Counted from the first letter of the stretch, positions 48,053-59,887 are shown. The stretch is 64,000 bases of DNA from Ophiura sarsii (GCA_035610835.1 CM069448.1:29917583-29981582), one strand, 5' to 3'. A program made the numbers and translations. The notes: generated by a model not told the origin, from the letters alone.

Positions 48053-48622
48053 TTAAAGGGGCATTAAGAGATGTGGTGGAGGCAGCACCCTCAATTACAA
48101 AAATATATGATAAAAACAGGGATTTGTTTATTTTTACAATTGTATTACATCGTCGCTGTTCTGACATACCGGCACATCACAACAGAAATAAGTAGAGAGA
48201 TGTGCCGGTATGTCAGAACAGCGACGACATGTATGAACTTACACATATAAGGATTAAGAAAAATCAGCCCTCTTTGTAAAACAAAACGTCAATTCAAAAA
48301 TGTTGGTAGAGCCGCAACCAGCATTTTACATGGTTTAGGGTGGTATTCCAACATTGTTTTAATCAAGTTTTGCTGGCTTTTTTTAGTAGAAACAACAATA
48401 ATGGCAATTTTTAATGTTTATCTTGAATTTTGAAGTAAATTAATCAAAATGTAAAAAAATATCTTTACTGCATAACATAGGCTTTTACAAATGCAATAAA
48501 CCCCTGTATAGATTTGATTAGACCAACAGGATCCTTGTACGTTTTCAATAATCTATACACAAAACAACATCGTAAACAACAATATAATCCAATATGGGAT
48601 ACATTAGTCTAATGTCCCTTAG
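48053..48622. mobile_element. TTAA-target element (family L1), third copy
   Basis: Starts TTAAAGGGGCATTAAGAGAT like 56551 and continues colinear with it. The right end is mutated (AATGTCCCTTAG). It differs by a 76-bp hairpin insertion at 48151 and by extra sequence near the right end. Confidence 0.75.
48151..48226. mobile_element. 76-bp hairpin insertion with ACAT target duplication
   Basis: Perfect 28-bp arms (CGTCGCTGTTCTGACATACC then GGCACATC, and the exact complement at 48199-48226) with a 20-nt loop. It is flanked by ACAT on both sides, while the related element at 56551 has a single ACAT (GTATTACATGTATGAAC). Confidence 0.85.
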
Positions 48623-49552
48623 GTTTCAGTTTCAACATATGAGGCATTACAATGCCAGCACAACATTGAATAAAACAAAACATATTAATCATATTAAAGG
48701 GGCACTGAGAGATTTCACCCAAAAAATGAAATTCAATATTTTCACATTGATTAGATAGATGATATACATTGAAACCCTCTCATGTATTCTTCAAATTCTT
48801 CAAAAAAACCCAGTAAAAATGAAAAATAAAGACATTTTCTCAGCATTTCCGAAGGTACTTTTCACTTTTTTGTATTTTGGTTAAAAAGTCACCACCAATT
48901 GAATCAGGGAGGTCATGACTAAGCATCACGTAACAAGCCATGGGTGGTCTTCAAGGTTATTTTGAATAAACATGACAAAAATAAGTGAGAAGTCATCTGT
49001 GGTCTTTTAGATGAATATGGGTAGTTTCGATGTGATCATTATAGGAACTCAAAATGCTAGCAAATCCATGAATTTCACATGAAATACTGCAAATTAAGGG
49101 GGCCTCTGTGCACCTTCAGGTACAGCCTCCGTAAAACTGCCGTAACTTCTTCATTATTCATTTAATCTATATAAAAGTATACATTTTTTTGTAGGAAAGG
49201 GTTTACTGAATCCAACCATGATCATGAAATTGACCAATTTGGAAAAAATTATTAAAAAAACACGTTTTTTGACCCATTTTAGGTTCTGCAAAGATAACTC
49301 AAAATATATTTTGTCAAATTTTGTCATACTAGTTTTATTATATTCCTCATACAATATGCAACTCAAACTTTGGAATGTGACAATTTTAAGGATAACCTGT
49401 CAAATAGAAAACATCAAGTTGAAATTCGCGCCAGTTCTGAATTCACTATACGTATCTTTATTCTTACGGTTTGAAATGTTAACAGTTAATACCAGTATTA
49501 TTCAAATAAATTCGCTCATTTAATATCTTATTAATCTACGATTTTCACTTAC

Positions 49553-49598
49553 CTGTTAAGGCCACTAGAAACGTGGCTTTAAGAGTTCCTCCCAACAT
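49553..49598 (-). CDS. Lectin A exon 1: start codon and signal peptide
   Basis: Reads MLGGTLKATFLVALT and ends ACAG|GTAAGTG in phase 1, which matches exon 2 (G|GT). A Lys followed by the hydrophobic core TFLVALTGLIF looks like a signal peptide completed by the next exon. An in-frame TGA lies upstream. Another ATG five bases upstream is out of frame and soon stops. That this exon belongs to lectin A is inferred from phase, strand and the need for a secretion signal; 8 kb of intron separates it from exon 2. Confidence 0.65.
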
Positions 49599-49689
49599 GA
49601 CATCTCCCAAGACTCCAAAATTCGATGCTCCAACAGGCTTTTCTTCAAGAAAGATTCCTCAAGAAAGGTTAAACAGCAGAGAAAGACGA

Positions 49690-49790
49690 TTCGTAGCCGA
49701 TCTGCTCTTTACGTGCTGACGCAGAGATATTTTATTCCCTTAAACCGTATTGCCAATAACATTCGTGTTCGCTAATACGCATGGGCGTTA
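49690..49790 (-). promoter_or_regulatory. Candidate core promoter of lectin A
   Basis: On the minus strand, GGGAATAAAATATC (49727-49740) is TATA-like and ATTGGCAATACGG just upstream holds an inverted CCAAT box. Transcription would start near 49.70 kb, about 100 bp before the ATG. Position-based inference only. Confidence 0.35.
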
Positions 49791-50031
49791 CCATGGAAAG
49801 CCGATACTTATTTTACAAAACAGAAATTAATAAAAAACGAATCCGTGCTTACTTTAATAATCATGATGATGCTATGAGCATGCATCGAAACAAGATAATG
49901 ACAAATCAGGTTAAGTATAATATCTCAGTCGATGATGATGATCGGTCATCATAGAAGGACACGTGATTCGATTGAATTCATGTCGTTATGCTAGATCTAG
50001 CCAACAACGGCTCAGATAGAGCGACACTTAC
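49790..50031. other. Upstream of lectin A
   Basis: Short non-coding stretch between the candidate promoter and the next inverted-repeat element. No feature recognised. Confidence 0.3.
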
Positions 50032-51291
50032 AGGCTAGGGGGGTGGGGTACCGCGCCATTTTGTCCCGAAGCAATGGTTATGACGTCATATTTTTGTCGA
50101 TTTTCAGAACTCTTGTATTGGATTTACGTGCAAAAAATATGCCCTTGGCATCATACTTTCCCAGGTGTGCAGTTCATTTTAAATTTCAGATGTTCTAAAA
50201 TGGATGGTTTTCTAAACAATTCCAGAAAGAAAATCGAACTGCACACCTCAGAATTGCAAAAAAAGCATAAAACAAGTCAACTTCTTTGTGCCTTTGAACA
50301 GAGTGGCGGCCGGGATTGTAGAATTTAACACCGTGCATTAACCCATGACCCGTGATATAAATAAATTATTTGCAATGATATTTTCTAATTAGCGCGGTTA
50401 GTGTAGTGGATGGAACATCGACATGAGGAGCGAAAGGTTGTGGGTTCGAACCCCATTAGGAGCACTTTTTGTTTTATATGCTGGATTTGCTTAGCCTGCC
50501 GGTATCATCTGTATGCTTGCCCACACGGACTGCTGGAGTTTACCGTATCAGTTACGCCATTTTTTCTCTCGAAAATGTCAAAAAAATTACCATTCTTTTA
50601 AAAATAGGGATTATAATCAAATTACAAACACATTGAGCAACACACACATTTGGCAAAAATGGCACAATAAAAATCCGTTCGTTATAAATAGATAGATATG
50701 GTTAAATAATAAAACTATCACAATTACAGTCGTTGATCTCTGTGGCGTGTTAAGGTTGGCCATGTCGTTGCCAATCGGAAATCACGGGTTCGAATATTCC
50801 TTTTATTTTTCTATTTTTTAAACTTGATGGTGGATTAATGTAATATCATTGTTATGTCAATTTGTATCAACTATAAATGCCGCCCATGCGTTTATAGTTT
50901 TTTATTTTTTTATTTATCTATCATAAATGTATCCTTGATTTATTTAACTTTGTATCTAAACAATTAAAATGCGTAAACAATTATATTATTGCTCGATAAA
51001 TAGAGTGATTTAACTTGAGTTCAGTTTTATTAATGATAGCAAAACTTGTTGTAAAACCATTTTACCAGTACCAGAGTGTCCAACAATTTCTCCTTTGCAC
51101 ACTTTGGTAATACATTCAGAGATGTCATTTTTAGCTTGTTATAGCTATGATTTTAGGCTGGTAACACAATCCCACAGTGCATTTCGTTAAAACAGTGTAA
51201 ATTATTTTTCCACGATACGTATCACGTGATAACCACGATCGATTTCGCAAAATATCGCAAAATGGCGCGGTACCCCATCCCCCCTAGCCTA
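50032..51291. mobile_element. Inverted-repeat element, 1.26 kb
   Basis: AGGCTAGGGGGGTGGGGTAC at the left and GTACCCCATCCCCCCTAGCCT at the right (one base longer), with GCGCCATTTTG continuing inward. About 32-bp ends with one mismatch. Inside, CCAGGTGTGCAGTTCATTTT faces GAACTGCACACCTCAG (50161-50250), and two tRNA-like sequences occur. No transposase frame. Confidence 0.7.
50392..50466 (+). pseudogene. tRNA-like sequence inside the inverted-repeat element
   Basis: GCGGTTAGTGTAGTGGATGG then GGTTGTGGGTTCGAACCCCA gives A-box- and B-box-like motifs with a good T-stem, but no acceptor stem. A second, poorer B box (GGGTTCGAATATTCC) is at about 50788. Confidence 0.4.
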
Positions 51292-51342
51292 CTGTCAATC
51301 ATTCAGTCGTAACATGCATTATTCATAATCGAGCAGAGAGCA

Positions 51343-51500
51343 GATGACGAAAATAATGGCGACTGCGCCAACTGAAAATTCAGCACAGCGAAGTTCTACC
51401 AAAAAGAAAGTATGCCAAGTGCTGTGTTCCCAACTGTTTTATTAGTAAAAAAGAATCATTTCCAGATTTTCCTTTATATAGCAAGTTGAGTGGCACACCC
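51343..51500 (+). pseudogene. THAP-like zinc-finger fragment, frameshifted
   Basis: ATG at 51343 opens MTKIMATAPTENSAQ...STKKK, then the frame shifts near 51400 in an A/G run and continues YAKCCVPNCFISKK, SFPDFPLYSKL. KCCVPNC followed by FPxFP resembles the first Cys pair (C-x4-C) and FxxFP of THAP DNA-binding domains. The second half (W, P, CxxH) is not seen. A possible donor CCTG|GTAATA follows. It may be a pseudogene, a first exon with a sequence error, or a chance match. Confidence 0.35.
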
Positions 51501-53779
51501 CTGGTAATAACCTTCGCAATTGTTTGTCAATGGATCCACTCAAGTGAACCTAATCCCAAAATTAGCTATATTCTTCAATCTTTCCCTGATACATTTTGTA
51601 TTTATCTCTTTATTCATCTTTACAAATGGAATATTTGGGAGAGAATTTTAAAACTTTTATTTAACATCATGACTTTCATACTATAATGGAAACCATCCAA
51701 ATTCCCTATACATTCTCATTGCACCCACCAGAACTTGGCATACTACAAAGTTATTCTCATTTCATCATTACTTTCATAGCTAAATTTACTCTTAAATTAA
51801 CTAAATATATCAAAGAGAACATTTTAATTCACTGAATAGTGTTAAGTGTTTTTCCTATGAACTAGTAATGTCTCAAAAATATCTCAATTTGTTTAAACAA
51901 ATTTATAAGAACTTTTCATCAATTTGCAAATCTAGACTACAAAAAATCTAACGCAGTATGTTAAATGGGTTTTCAGTGTTTTCTGTTAATTTGTAGCATG
52001 CAAGGTGTCCAATGACTTTTGTTTGTTAGTGACAAATGGGAAAAACAAATAATAGTAATTTTAAAGTATGTTATGAAGATTGTTTAGAACACTTCTTTTA
52101 ACTGCTAAATAATTAAAAAGATATGGTCAGAAAAAGATTAGGATAATCTTCGGGTATTATAAATGCAACGAAAAGAGAGAACCAGTTCATAAATAGTCTA
52201 ATATTAAAATTGCAAATACGGGAAACATCCAAATTTCACTTTTATTCGTATTACAAAAAGATTTGGACGTGAGAAAGTGGACGTTATGATATGAATGATT
52301 TAAACATTGTTAACATTAATTATAGTTGTCATTGAAATGTAAAAATTAAAGCAATAAGAAGATGATGATAATGATACAAGAAAAAGTAAAATTGTAATAG
52401 AAATGTAATGATATACTAAGTAAGCATAATAATATTATGTGTAATTAATAATATTTTAATATTTTACTTAAAAGTATTATGATATACTGAAAATGTACAC
52501 TGAAAATTTATAATAAATTATATACAATTGTGCATTTGTGATGATATACAATGTAACCATGATGAAATTATGAAATGTGTAATCAATGAAATACCTTGTA
52601 TACCGTGAAATACCGTGTATTGAAAATGTAAACATGCTTAAAAACATATGAAAATGTGTTATAAATGTAATGATATACTACGTAAAATACGCATTTTCGA
52701 AACATCATCTGACTATAATATCAACCACTATATAATACTATCATCAGAATTAATATAAATAAAGGGATCAAGCTTAGAAACCAGACGTCTCATTAACAAT
52801 CGTAGATTTCTTGAGCAACACCAGCGTGCTTCACTTTCATCACATGACCACTGATTTATGATAAAACTATAACATTTATAAGAAATTGGACTTGTGTTAG
52901 AGTAGCATTATCATGGTTATTGATCTTAGTGTGAAATAGCACCTGGCAGTCGGATGAAATACCCATGTTTGATCACAAGTGTTATTGCGATAGTTGAATA
53001 TAACAACTTCAATGATCAATTTATACGATCAATACAAATCGCATAGATAGTGAACGCGAAATTACTTGACTAGTAGTGTAAGATCATAACTGATAATAAT
53101 TCTATAACATTTGAAAAAGAAAGAGTCCATTATAATCAATTACAATGTATGTGTGACAAATATTATTAGCTAATTTACCCGTATTTCATCAAAGAACTTT
53201 TGGAAAAATGTTACGAAGTATTTTCCAATGTAATGAGATCCATCTCGCGTCATCGGTGCACTAGTGTGGAGTGGCGAGCCAAATGTTGGTCCAATCGAAA
53301 AAGTTATTGGGAACCCGAGTACCCAGTTGAGGAACATACAAATTATCAATCAAAAAGGTTTGCTTGTACAAGTATTTATACGAACTGAATTGTTTTCTAT
53401 TGTTGTCAGGAGTCGTGGTATTGTCATCAGGAGTCTGTGCAAATTTCCAATCAATATGATAGGGAGCGCATTGCGGAGAGTGTAATACTGTAAAATTACG
53501 GCACCACCCTTCACAGAAAACTTGCTTAGTGACGAACCAGATTTTAAATAGCTTCATAGTAAAATGCTAGTTGTTAAGCTGTTTAAATGTACAGCTTCAA
53601 TTTAGAACATTCATACCAATACCCAACTTGTTTTGAATAGTATAAAGGGATATTTTTCCAACAAGCAATAACTGAATTTGTAAGTTTCTTAATTCATGAC
53701 ATCTATAGTTGAGTGGTCATCCGTAAACGAGGCAAGGAAATCATGCTTTAACAATCAAATTTCTAACCGTCATTGAGAG
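51501..53779. other. No gene seen
   Basis: Very AT-rich intergenic DNA. 52380-52680 has loosely repeated AAATGTAATGATATACTA. 52830-52860 resembles 54555-54580 (ATCACATGACCACTG). Frames at 53200-53557 on both strands show no domain. Duplicated lectin 3' flank begins near 53.78 kb. Confidence 0.4.
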
Positions 53780-54172
53780 GCCACGAATTACCCAAAGATA
53801 ACTTAAAGATGCCTAGCATTAGGAACATTTCCAATTTTTTCACTGAAAGAACCCTTAGAAAGTTTGACAAATCAGTCACCCAAAAATCCCCTTTTCGGGA
53901 CAAATTGGCTTGACAATTTGGTTGGCTCTCATACTTAATTGCTTTAAAGTTAAGAAGAGAAGACCACATATAAACTGTTCATACACATGTTCACTTGATG
54001 ACCATGATGCAAACAGTATGGTCAGAATTAACAGGTAGAAATTGTAACCTTAGTAATTTTCCCAAGATACTGAATGTAGCTAGCAACCCAGGGTAGGCCC
54101 CGAGGTGGATCCCTTGTGGAAATGTCTTCAATATTGAATAATATGTACACACGGAACCTAACAATGAACAGC

Positions 54173-54294
54173 TTATGATGGGCAGCAATCATCGACCACC
54201 GGTTTCTCACAAATGACCTGTGTATATTTATACGGCGTACATGGTCTATCAATCCACGCAATCCCGGCTTCAGTCATCTCCAAACAGTCATTCT
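54173..54294 (-). CDS. Lectin B last exon: CTLD C-terminal part and stop
   Basis: 122 nt, acceptor ATTGTAG|AGAATG. Reads KNDCLEMTEAGIAWIDRPC, YKYTQVICEK, and a tail ending DDCCPS before TAA at 54175-54173. Same length and frame as lectin A exon 7. WxD is IAWID here. The CC tail pair is conserved. Confidence 0.85.
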
Positions 54295-55257
54295 CTACAA
54301 TTAAACCAGCTGGTTCTAGAACGGGCCTTAAGTCGTTTATCCAATCTATTTAAGATAGTGATAAAACAAAGATGAATAAAAACAAAAACATTATGATTAC
54401 AATTGTACTAATGCAAACTGCGTCTCTGTGTGATACAGTTGCGTTATATTTTAGCGAGCATGTACGGCTACTTTATGTACAATCTAAGGGATTAAAGTTC
54501 GAACTCAAAGAAGATATCTTGTGCAATCCAGCATGCCGCTCAAATTTATCACATGACCACTGGTTTCAGTCAGAAGTGGCTAATGCCAATGGTTCTCATT
54601 GACATAACAATAACATTGCAATGAAAGGCATACAGGCTGTAACAAAAAAATATATACAGTTTTGAAAAAAATATTAAAAATATCTCCTGTGGAATTTCTG
54701 TTTTGAGTTTAAATGGTATGCAAGGGGTTTTTTCTAAGCTTTTGAATAAGCTAGCAGATAAGTAAGCAGATATATGATTAATTGTCTAAAGTAGTCATGA
54801 AATCACCTGAGCCACTTTGGTTTAATCTATGGTTAAACCACTGGGATGAATATGAATGGACTCGAACCAGGAACATAGCAGTAGAGCGCTCTTGTCAGAC
54901 AACAAGGGTTCATATCAAGTGGTTAAAAGTATTACAAAGAAAGTAGCCTAAGGTCTTTACAAAGATCTGTAGTGTGGGGTAGAATTAAAACCATCCCTTA
55001 CTAAGAGCATGGCTGCCGCTCAACAAGTGCCCCAATTCACATTGGAAGAACGAGTTTTACATGTATGGTTATAAATAGAACTTTAGAATGACAATGATTG
55101 AGACAGTCTTTGTGCTTACATGTCTGCTCAGGAGGAATAATGAGCTATTTTATTTATGAACTCTAAATAGATTTGTCAAGATATAATTTATATGTTTTAT
55201 GAATTTATTTATTCCAATGAAATAAAACTATTTGAAAAAAATTATATTGTTCCTTGC

Positions 55258-55579
55258 ATGTAAAAAAAAAAGGGTAAAGGCGGTCGATCCTGTAATTCCA
55301 GGAGCGGAGTGCCCATCTCTCGTTCAAAGCGATAGGGCTAGACTCACTCCTTTTTTTATAATATTGCTGTGTGGGGCTCGCTACATCTCCTCCACCGCGA
55401 GTCTATTACCTTCCCAGCACTGAAGAATGCCGGTACCCATTTAAATACACCTGGGTAGAGAGGAGTAATTGCGGTTAAGTGCCTTACTCAAGAGCACAAC
55501 AAATTGACCACAGCGATACTCGAACCCACAACCTTTAGATCAAGAGTCCGGTGCTCTACCCACTGCGCCACACATGCCC
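55258..55579 (-). mobile_element. tRNA-Lys-type SINE
   Basis: On the minus strand the head reads GTGGCGCAGTGGGTAGAGCA, GGACTCTTGATCTAAAGG, GGGTTCGAGTATCGC: A box, a CTT anticodon region and B box like tRNA-Lys. The body follows with AGTAAGGCACTTAACC, CTCCTCTCTACCCAGGTGTA and AAATGGGTACCGGCATTC, a pattern I associate with SINEs of marine invertebrates, and it ends in a short T run. Confidence 0.75.
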
Positions 55580-56550
55580 TCAACATGCCCTTGCATGACA
55601 CAAGTGCTACCGCAAGAATATAACGGACATCAAATGCAGCGCCCACTAGCGCCCAGCTGAACAATAGGAATCGAACCACAGCTAGACATCAATGGTCGCT
55701 TGCTCTGATGTCAATTGTCTAAAGCTAACTATTGGGTTCCATTATATTAGAAAATTGACGTATCAAAATTGTTGTTTAATGGTATGGATGTAATGAATAT
55801 TAGTCAAACCTCTATTATAGTTGAGAAGAGAGCCAAATGCCATTCCCCTGCAACATGAAAATTAACGTGTCGCAAAAAATTCAATAAAAATTAAAATGTT
55901 TGCAACTTTCATTTCAAGATTTCTCTGTAATGTGTGAAGTAAAGAGAATGGTTACGTTTATAATACTTATTTATACATCAATGAATATTTTGATAGCTTA
56001 ATTATTGAAATTTATTCAATAAATCGTCTAATATCAATACACCCATAAGTCCCAAAATATAAATAATGTAGGTGTCCTCGGCCGTCCTTATAATTATTTG
56101 GTCATCTCTAACACATTTTGAGTGAGTTCACACGCTCACCATAGGCCGGTGACGATGATGTCAATAAAGAAACAAACCAATACAACAACAAAAGAATTTC
56201 AACACATTTCCCAATCGACACTCTGCCCATCAACGGCTAATAATTGGCGTTTGAACTCACGTCAACTAAGCATAATCACACGCTACTACACATGAATACC
56301 TTCATTGCACACTGGTTTATTAATTATTCTGTAGTCAAATTCGGCGCCACTGCACTGATACAATGCAGGTATTGTATTCATCGGTTAAGCATGAGCGGGT
56401 AATTTGACTATTTAAGGTTGCGAGGTTTTATAACTGACGGAAAATAAGATAGGGAGGTCATGGATGATTAGTTCAATAGTTAAATGCTGTCACTTGGAGG
56501 CGCCGTAATTAATGTCCATAGTCTACCACTTGGGATGATACCCTAACCAT

Positions 56551-56966
56551 TTAAAGGGGCATTAAGAGATGTGGTGGAGGCAGCGCCCCCAATTACAAAA
56601 ATATATGATAAAAACTGGGATTTGTATATTTTTACAATTGTATTACATGTATGAACTTACACCTATAAGGATTAAAACAAATCAGCCCTCTTTGTACAAC
56701 AAAACGTCGATTCAAAAATACTCGTAGAGCCGCAACGAGCATTTTACGGCATTTTACAGTATCCCCTGCAGTACGCGTGATACATAACGCGAACCATATT
56801 TGCATAGAGGGCGTTTTTCAATAAATAGCGATGATATTGTTTTAATCAAGTTTTGCTGTGTATTTGTTAGTAGAAACAACAATAATGGCAATTTTATGTT
56901 CATCTTAAATTCTAAAGTAAATTTTTAAACATTTAAAATGTTCAACACCACTTAATGTCCCTTTAA
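56551..56966. mobile_element. TTAA-target element (family L1), copy in lectin B
   Basis: TTAAAGGGGCATTAAGAGAT to CTTAATGTCCCTTTAA, 416 bp, the reverse complement of 37049-37444 in overall structure. It occupies a different intron from that copy, so it inserted independently after the gene duplication. Confidence 0.85.
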
Positions 56967-57612
56967 TTTATACAAGCAAGATTGTATGATATTGTGAAAG
57001 TGGCCCAACCCGATTTCTAGACGACTTAGTAGACTAGTCATAACTTTTAAACGCAAGTAGTTAAAAAGACCAAATAAAATGATTCTGGTAGCCAAAACAG
57101 AACTTAACAAAGAGTGTAAAAGGTTTTTATAACAGTCTGTATACTTTTGTTAAGGACATTTCTCTATAATTTTATACTTTTATATGTATGCTATTATTAA
57201 CATCATAAGTTACTTATCGGAAGCGATCATTTCCCGTTCTTTTAGGTGATTTAAAAGCAAAAAAACGCGAAAATGTCTAAAACGTAAACAAAGGCCAATC
57301 GTATGATCATTTAAATTGCAGTTTTCTTCCAATTTCTTCACATTGTGACAATATAAATTGAATCTGATAGTTTATTTCGATTGTTGATACAGTATACTCG
57401 CCTTTTAGGTCGCACACCCCATGTATATCTTGAACATTTATATAGCTTTAAATGGTGGAAAATGGCAATATTTTCACTAAATCGACGTTTTCCAGATGTT
57501 CAATTTTAAAGAATTTTACGAATTTTCAGACAGCATAACTAAAAAAATATCAAACTATCAGATAAGCTTTTACTACCATTGCGTAGAGGACTTTCAGCGC
57601 TTGTTCACTTAC

Positions 57613-57939
57613 TCCAGAATCCGGTTCCAGATTTGGTATCATAGTAGAACTTATCATTGGCACCATCAACGCAGTCCCATGTCCCCTCCGTCTGGTCGTC
57701 CTTGCATCCTAACCAGATGGAACTCGGCAGCGGGCTGTAACCGAACCCACGGATGAAATCATTCTCTTCCTTGCTGTTGATGACCACCGGAATCGCACCC
57801 AGCACCTGGCAGTTATCGTACGCGTCTTGCCATGATTTTAGTGTTGGAACCAAGCCGCCTGGATTAGTATCTACCTCTTTGTAACAGCTACCATCATAGT
57901 ACGTCCAGGATGAGACTGAATGGCAGGATGCCGGTTGAT
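57613..57939 (-). CDS. Lectin B exon: CTLD N-terminal part
   Basis: 327 nt, acceptor CCTCAACAG|ATC, donor TGGA|GTAAGTG, phase 1-1. Reads QPASCHSVSSWTYYDGSCYK, NPGGLVPTLKSWQDAYDNC, NSKEENDFIRGFGYSPL, SSIWLGCKDDQTEGTWDC and ends SGTGFWS. Two codons longer than lectin A exon 6 (an extra Gly after NPG, an extra Pro in SPLPSS). It has the same extra cysteines (WLGC, TWDC) and likewise no EPN or QPD. The open frame runs upstream to 58303, but that part is intron: it begins after a polypyrimidine tract and has no match in lectin A. Confidence 0.9.
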
Positions 57940-59596
57940 CTGTTGAGGGGGCAAGAGGTGGAGGGATTAACAATAACATGTTAATACATGTATGACAAAT
58001 TTGATGGCGATGGAACGAATAAATTATAGTCCATTGTACTTCCCCAGAGACAGCGACGTCACTGCGCCATTTACTGATTGCAGTAAATGAACGCGCATGC
58101 CTACTACGCATGCCTACTCGAGGAGCTGACGTTTGCACGCCCCTGTATCGAGACAAACGAAATGTTGCACGGGTCACGTCACTAGATGCCAGAAGTTCAC
58201 TAAGTACTTTCACCAAGAAAATCAATGTGATTAGGCTCGTTGTTTTGTCCTTATCTTTGACATAGTTTCTGAATATATCTGACTTATCAAACAGAAGATG
58301 CACTCCATTATGTAAGGCATGGTGAGTTCACCAATTCAATTTAAAGTGCAAACAAATTGCTCTTTAAATTGAATTAAAATGAAGAATTAATAAACATTTG
58401 AACAACCATAACTATTAACAGTTAAAAATATGGAAAGGAACAAATGATTATTATTAATATACGAGAGATTTAGAGAACATTTTTTCTTTCAAACTAGCTT
58501 AACACACACATTGTTTTACACTTACAATGTGTATGTTTAGTTTGATAAGTCTGATATTCATGATCTAAAAGTGATATGAAAGGGTACAGTATATGTCACA
58601 GATGATGAACAAACAACGAACTGTTGAATCTTGTGAGCGCTGTAATTATTGAACTTTGAACTTTATAAAAGTACTTTTTTGGAAAGGAAATGGATCAGAA
58701 AATCCAAATTTGGCATCAATTTCGACCAAAAATGTTGATTTTTTTTTTGGAGAAAATCACAATAAATCACTTTTTTGTTCCAATTTTTTTGAAACAAGCT
58801 AACAAAAATAATTTTGAGTAAAAAATGCCGAAATCGCTTGATGATGATGTAAAGACACTAATGAAGGGACGATTAAAAAAAATTGACTAAAAAGTGTCAA
58901 AAAAAAAAAAATCCTTTTTTTAAACTTTTTTTGGCACTTTTGGTCAAAATTTCAAAAAATATTAGAATAGGTTTTTAAAAAAATCGTCCCTTCATTAGTG
59001 TATTAACATTATCATCAAGCGATTTTGGCATATTTTACTCAAAATTATTTTTTTGTTAGCTTGTTTCAAAAAAAAATGGGTAAAAAAAGTGAATTTTGTG
59101 ATTTTCTCAAAAAATGAACATTTTTGGTCGAAATTGACGCCAAATTTGGATTCTCTGATCCATTTCCTTTCCAAAAATGTATACTTTTATATGCATTTGA
59201 TTAATAGTTCAATAATTACAGCACTCACAAAATTCAAAAAATCAAATCAAAAACTTCCTTGAGTCCCCCCTTAATGTCAATGATTTTCATGACGAAAATA
59301 ATTTGGGCAATCTTTATTTGGAGACAGCCTGTATTCCGATGAATTAAAACGTACGATATTATTGCAAAGAGTGTCCAAAACATGCATAATCTTTCTAAAA
59401 TCGTTACCAAATACGGTATGTTATTATTACTATTGGTACCAAATACGGTATGTTATTATTACTAGCTGTTTATAATAGTGTGATGCACATCCATTCGTCA
59501 TAGATCTGCGCAATCAGCCGGGAAGGCTTAAACAAAATAATAACAATTAAGATTGAAGTGTGACTTCCATTTTGCTTTCTTTTAAAAAATACTTAC
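57940..59596. other. Lectin B intron between WSC and CTLD exons
   Basis: 1.66 kb; mostly a 600-bp palindrome (58631-59230). The first ~100 bp upstream of the CTLD exon retain weak similarity to lectin A. Lectin A's intron here is 4 kb because of the satellite and the mariner-like element. Confidence 0.5.
58631..59230. repeat. 600-bp palindrome
   Basis: The left arm starts TTGTGAGCGCTGTAATTATT and the right arm ends AATAATTACAGCACTCACAA. Inner matches include GGAAAGGAAATGGATCAGA / TCTGATCCATTTCCTTTCC, and CACTAATGAAGGGACGATT / AATCGTCCCTTCATTAGTG. Arms are nearly 300 bp and very T/A-rich. Probably a hairpin transposon; flanking target duplication not clear. Confidence 0.8.
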
Positions 59597-59887
59597 TATG
59601 TATTTCAAAATCCGAATTGATACTGAAAGCGCCACAATACTGCGCTTCATTTCCGGCACAGCGATCATCACATTCCTCTTCTGCTAATTCACCGTACATG
59701 GCATATTCCGTATTATCGCTCCCACACGCGCAGAATATACCGGCCTGTAATCCTGCGTACTTCATGCCGTGCGACAAACAATGCCCGAAACACATCTCTC
59801 TCGATAAGTATACGTTCGAAATGAGGTTAGCTGTTAATGCGTCGGCAAGTGCAGGATCCTGAAAGCACCCAAGATAATTTTGTCCAC
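59597..59887 (-). CDS. Lectin B exon: WSC domain
   Basis: 291 nt, acceptor TTTTCAG|GTGGAC, donor CATA|GTAAGT, phase 1-1. Reads GGQNYLGCFQDPALADAL, LSREMCFGHCLSHGMKYAG, IFCACG, ELAEEECDDRCAGNEAQ and YCGAFSINSDFEIH. Canonical WSC signatures with eight cysteines. Differences from lectin A cluster between CFQD and SRE and in the loop after C(A/G)CG, which are likely surface loops. Confidence 0.92.

Larger units (their letters stand above)
41491..49552. other. Lectin A intron 1
   Basis: An 8-kb intron dominated by repeats. In order: a conserved block (41835-42300), an exon vestige (42371-42433), a LINE 3' end with 3'UTR repeats (to 43665), a tandem array containing a LINE (43905-46660), an inverted-repeat element (46926-47796) and a TTAA element with a nested hairpin (48053-48622). 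No additional coding exon was recognised. 48700-49550 is AT-rich and empty. Confidence 0.5.
30980..49598 (-). other. Lectin A gene model: secreted WSC + C-type lectin-like protein
   Basis: Seven coding exons on the minus strand: 49598-49553, 41490-41233, 40840-40769, 38172-38005, 36860-36567, 32601-32281 and 31101-30980. They sum to 1281 nt, an open frame of 426 codons plus stop. All six introns have GT/AG ends and all are phase 1. Order in the protein: signal peptide, an unrecognised 85-residue domain, acidic linker, Ser/Thr-rich linker, WSC domain, CTLD. WSC and CTLD are usually extracellular carbohydrate-binding folds, so a secreted lectin is the natural reading; ligand and role are inference. 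Extra exons in the 8-kb first intron cannot be excluded. Confidence 0.8.
54295..57612. other. Lectin B last intron
   Basis: 3.3-kb intron. The part near the exon (54295-54500) is similar to lectin A's (for example TCGTTTATCCAATCTATTTA), less A's ~430-bp insertion. It also holds a SINE (55258-55579) and a TTAA element (56551-56966). A weak tRNA-like B box (GGGTTCATATCAAG) lies near 54907. Confidence 0.55.

Noticed and set aside
53200..53557. Overlapping frames on both strands
   Set aside because: No domain or repeat; mutually exclusive readings of the same stretch.
57940..58303. Upstream half of a 232-codon minus-strand frame
   Set aside because: The AG acceptor at the CTLD exon, the polypyrimidine tract and lack of a match in lectin A show this part is intron.
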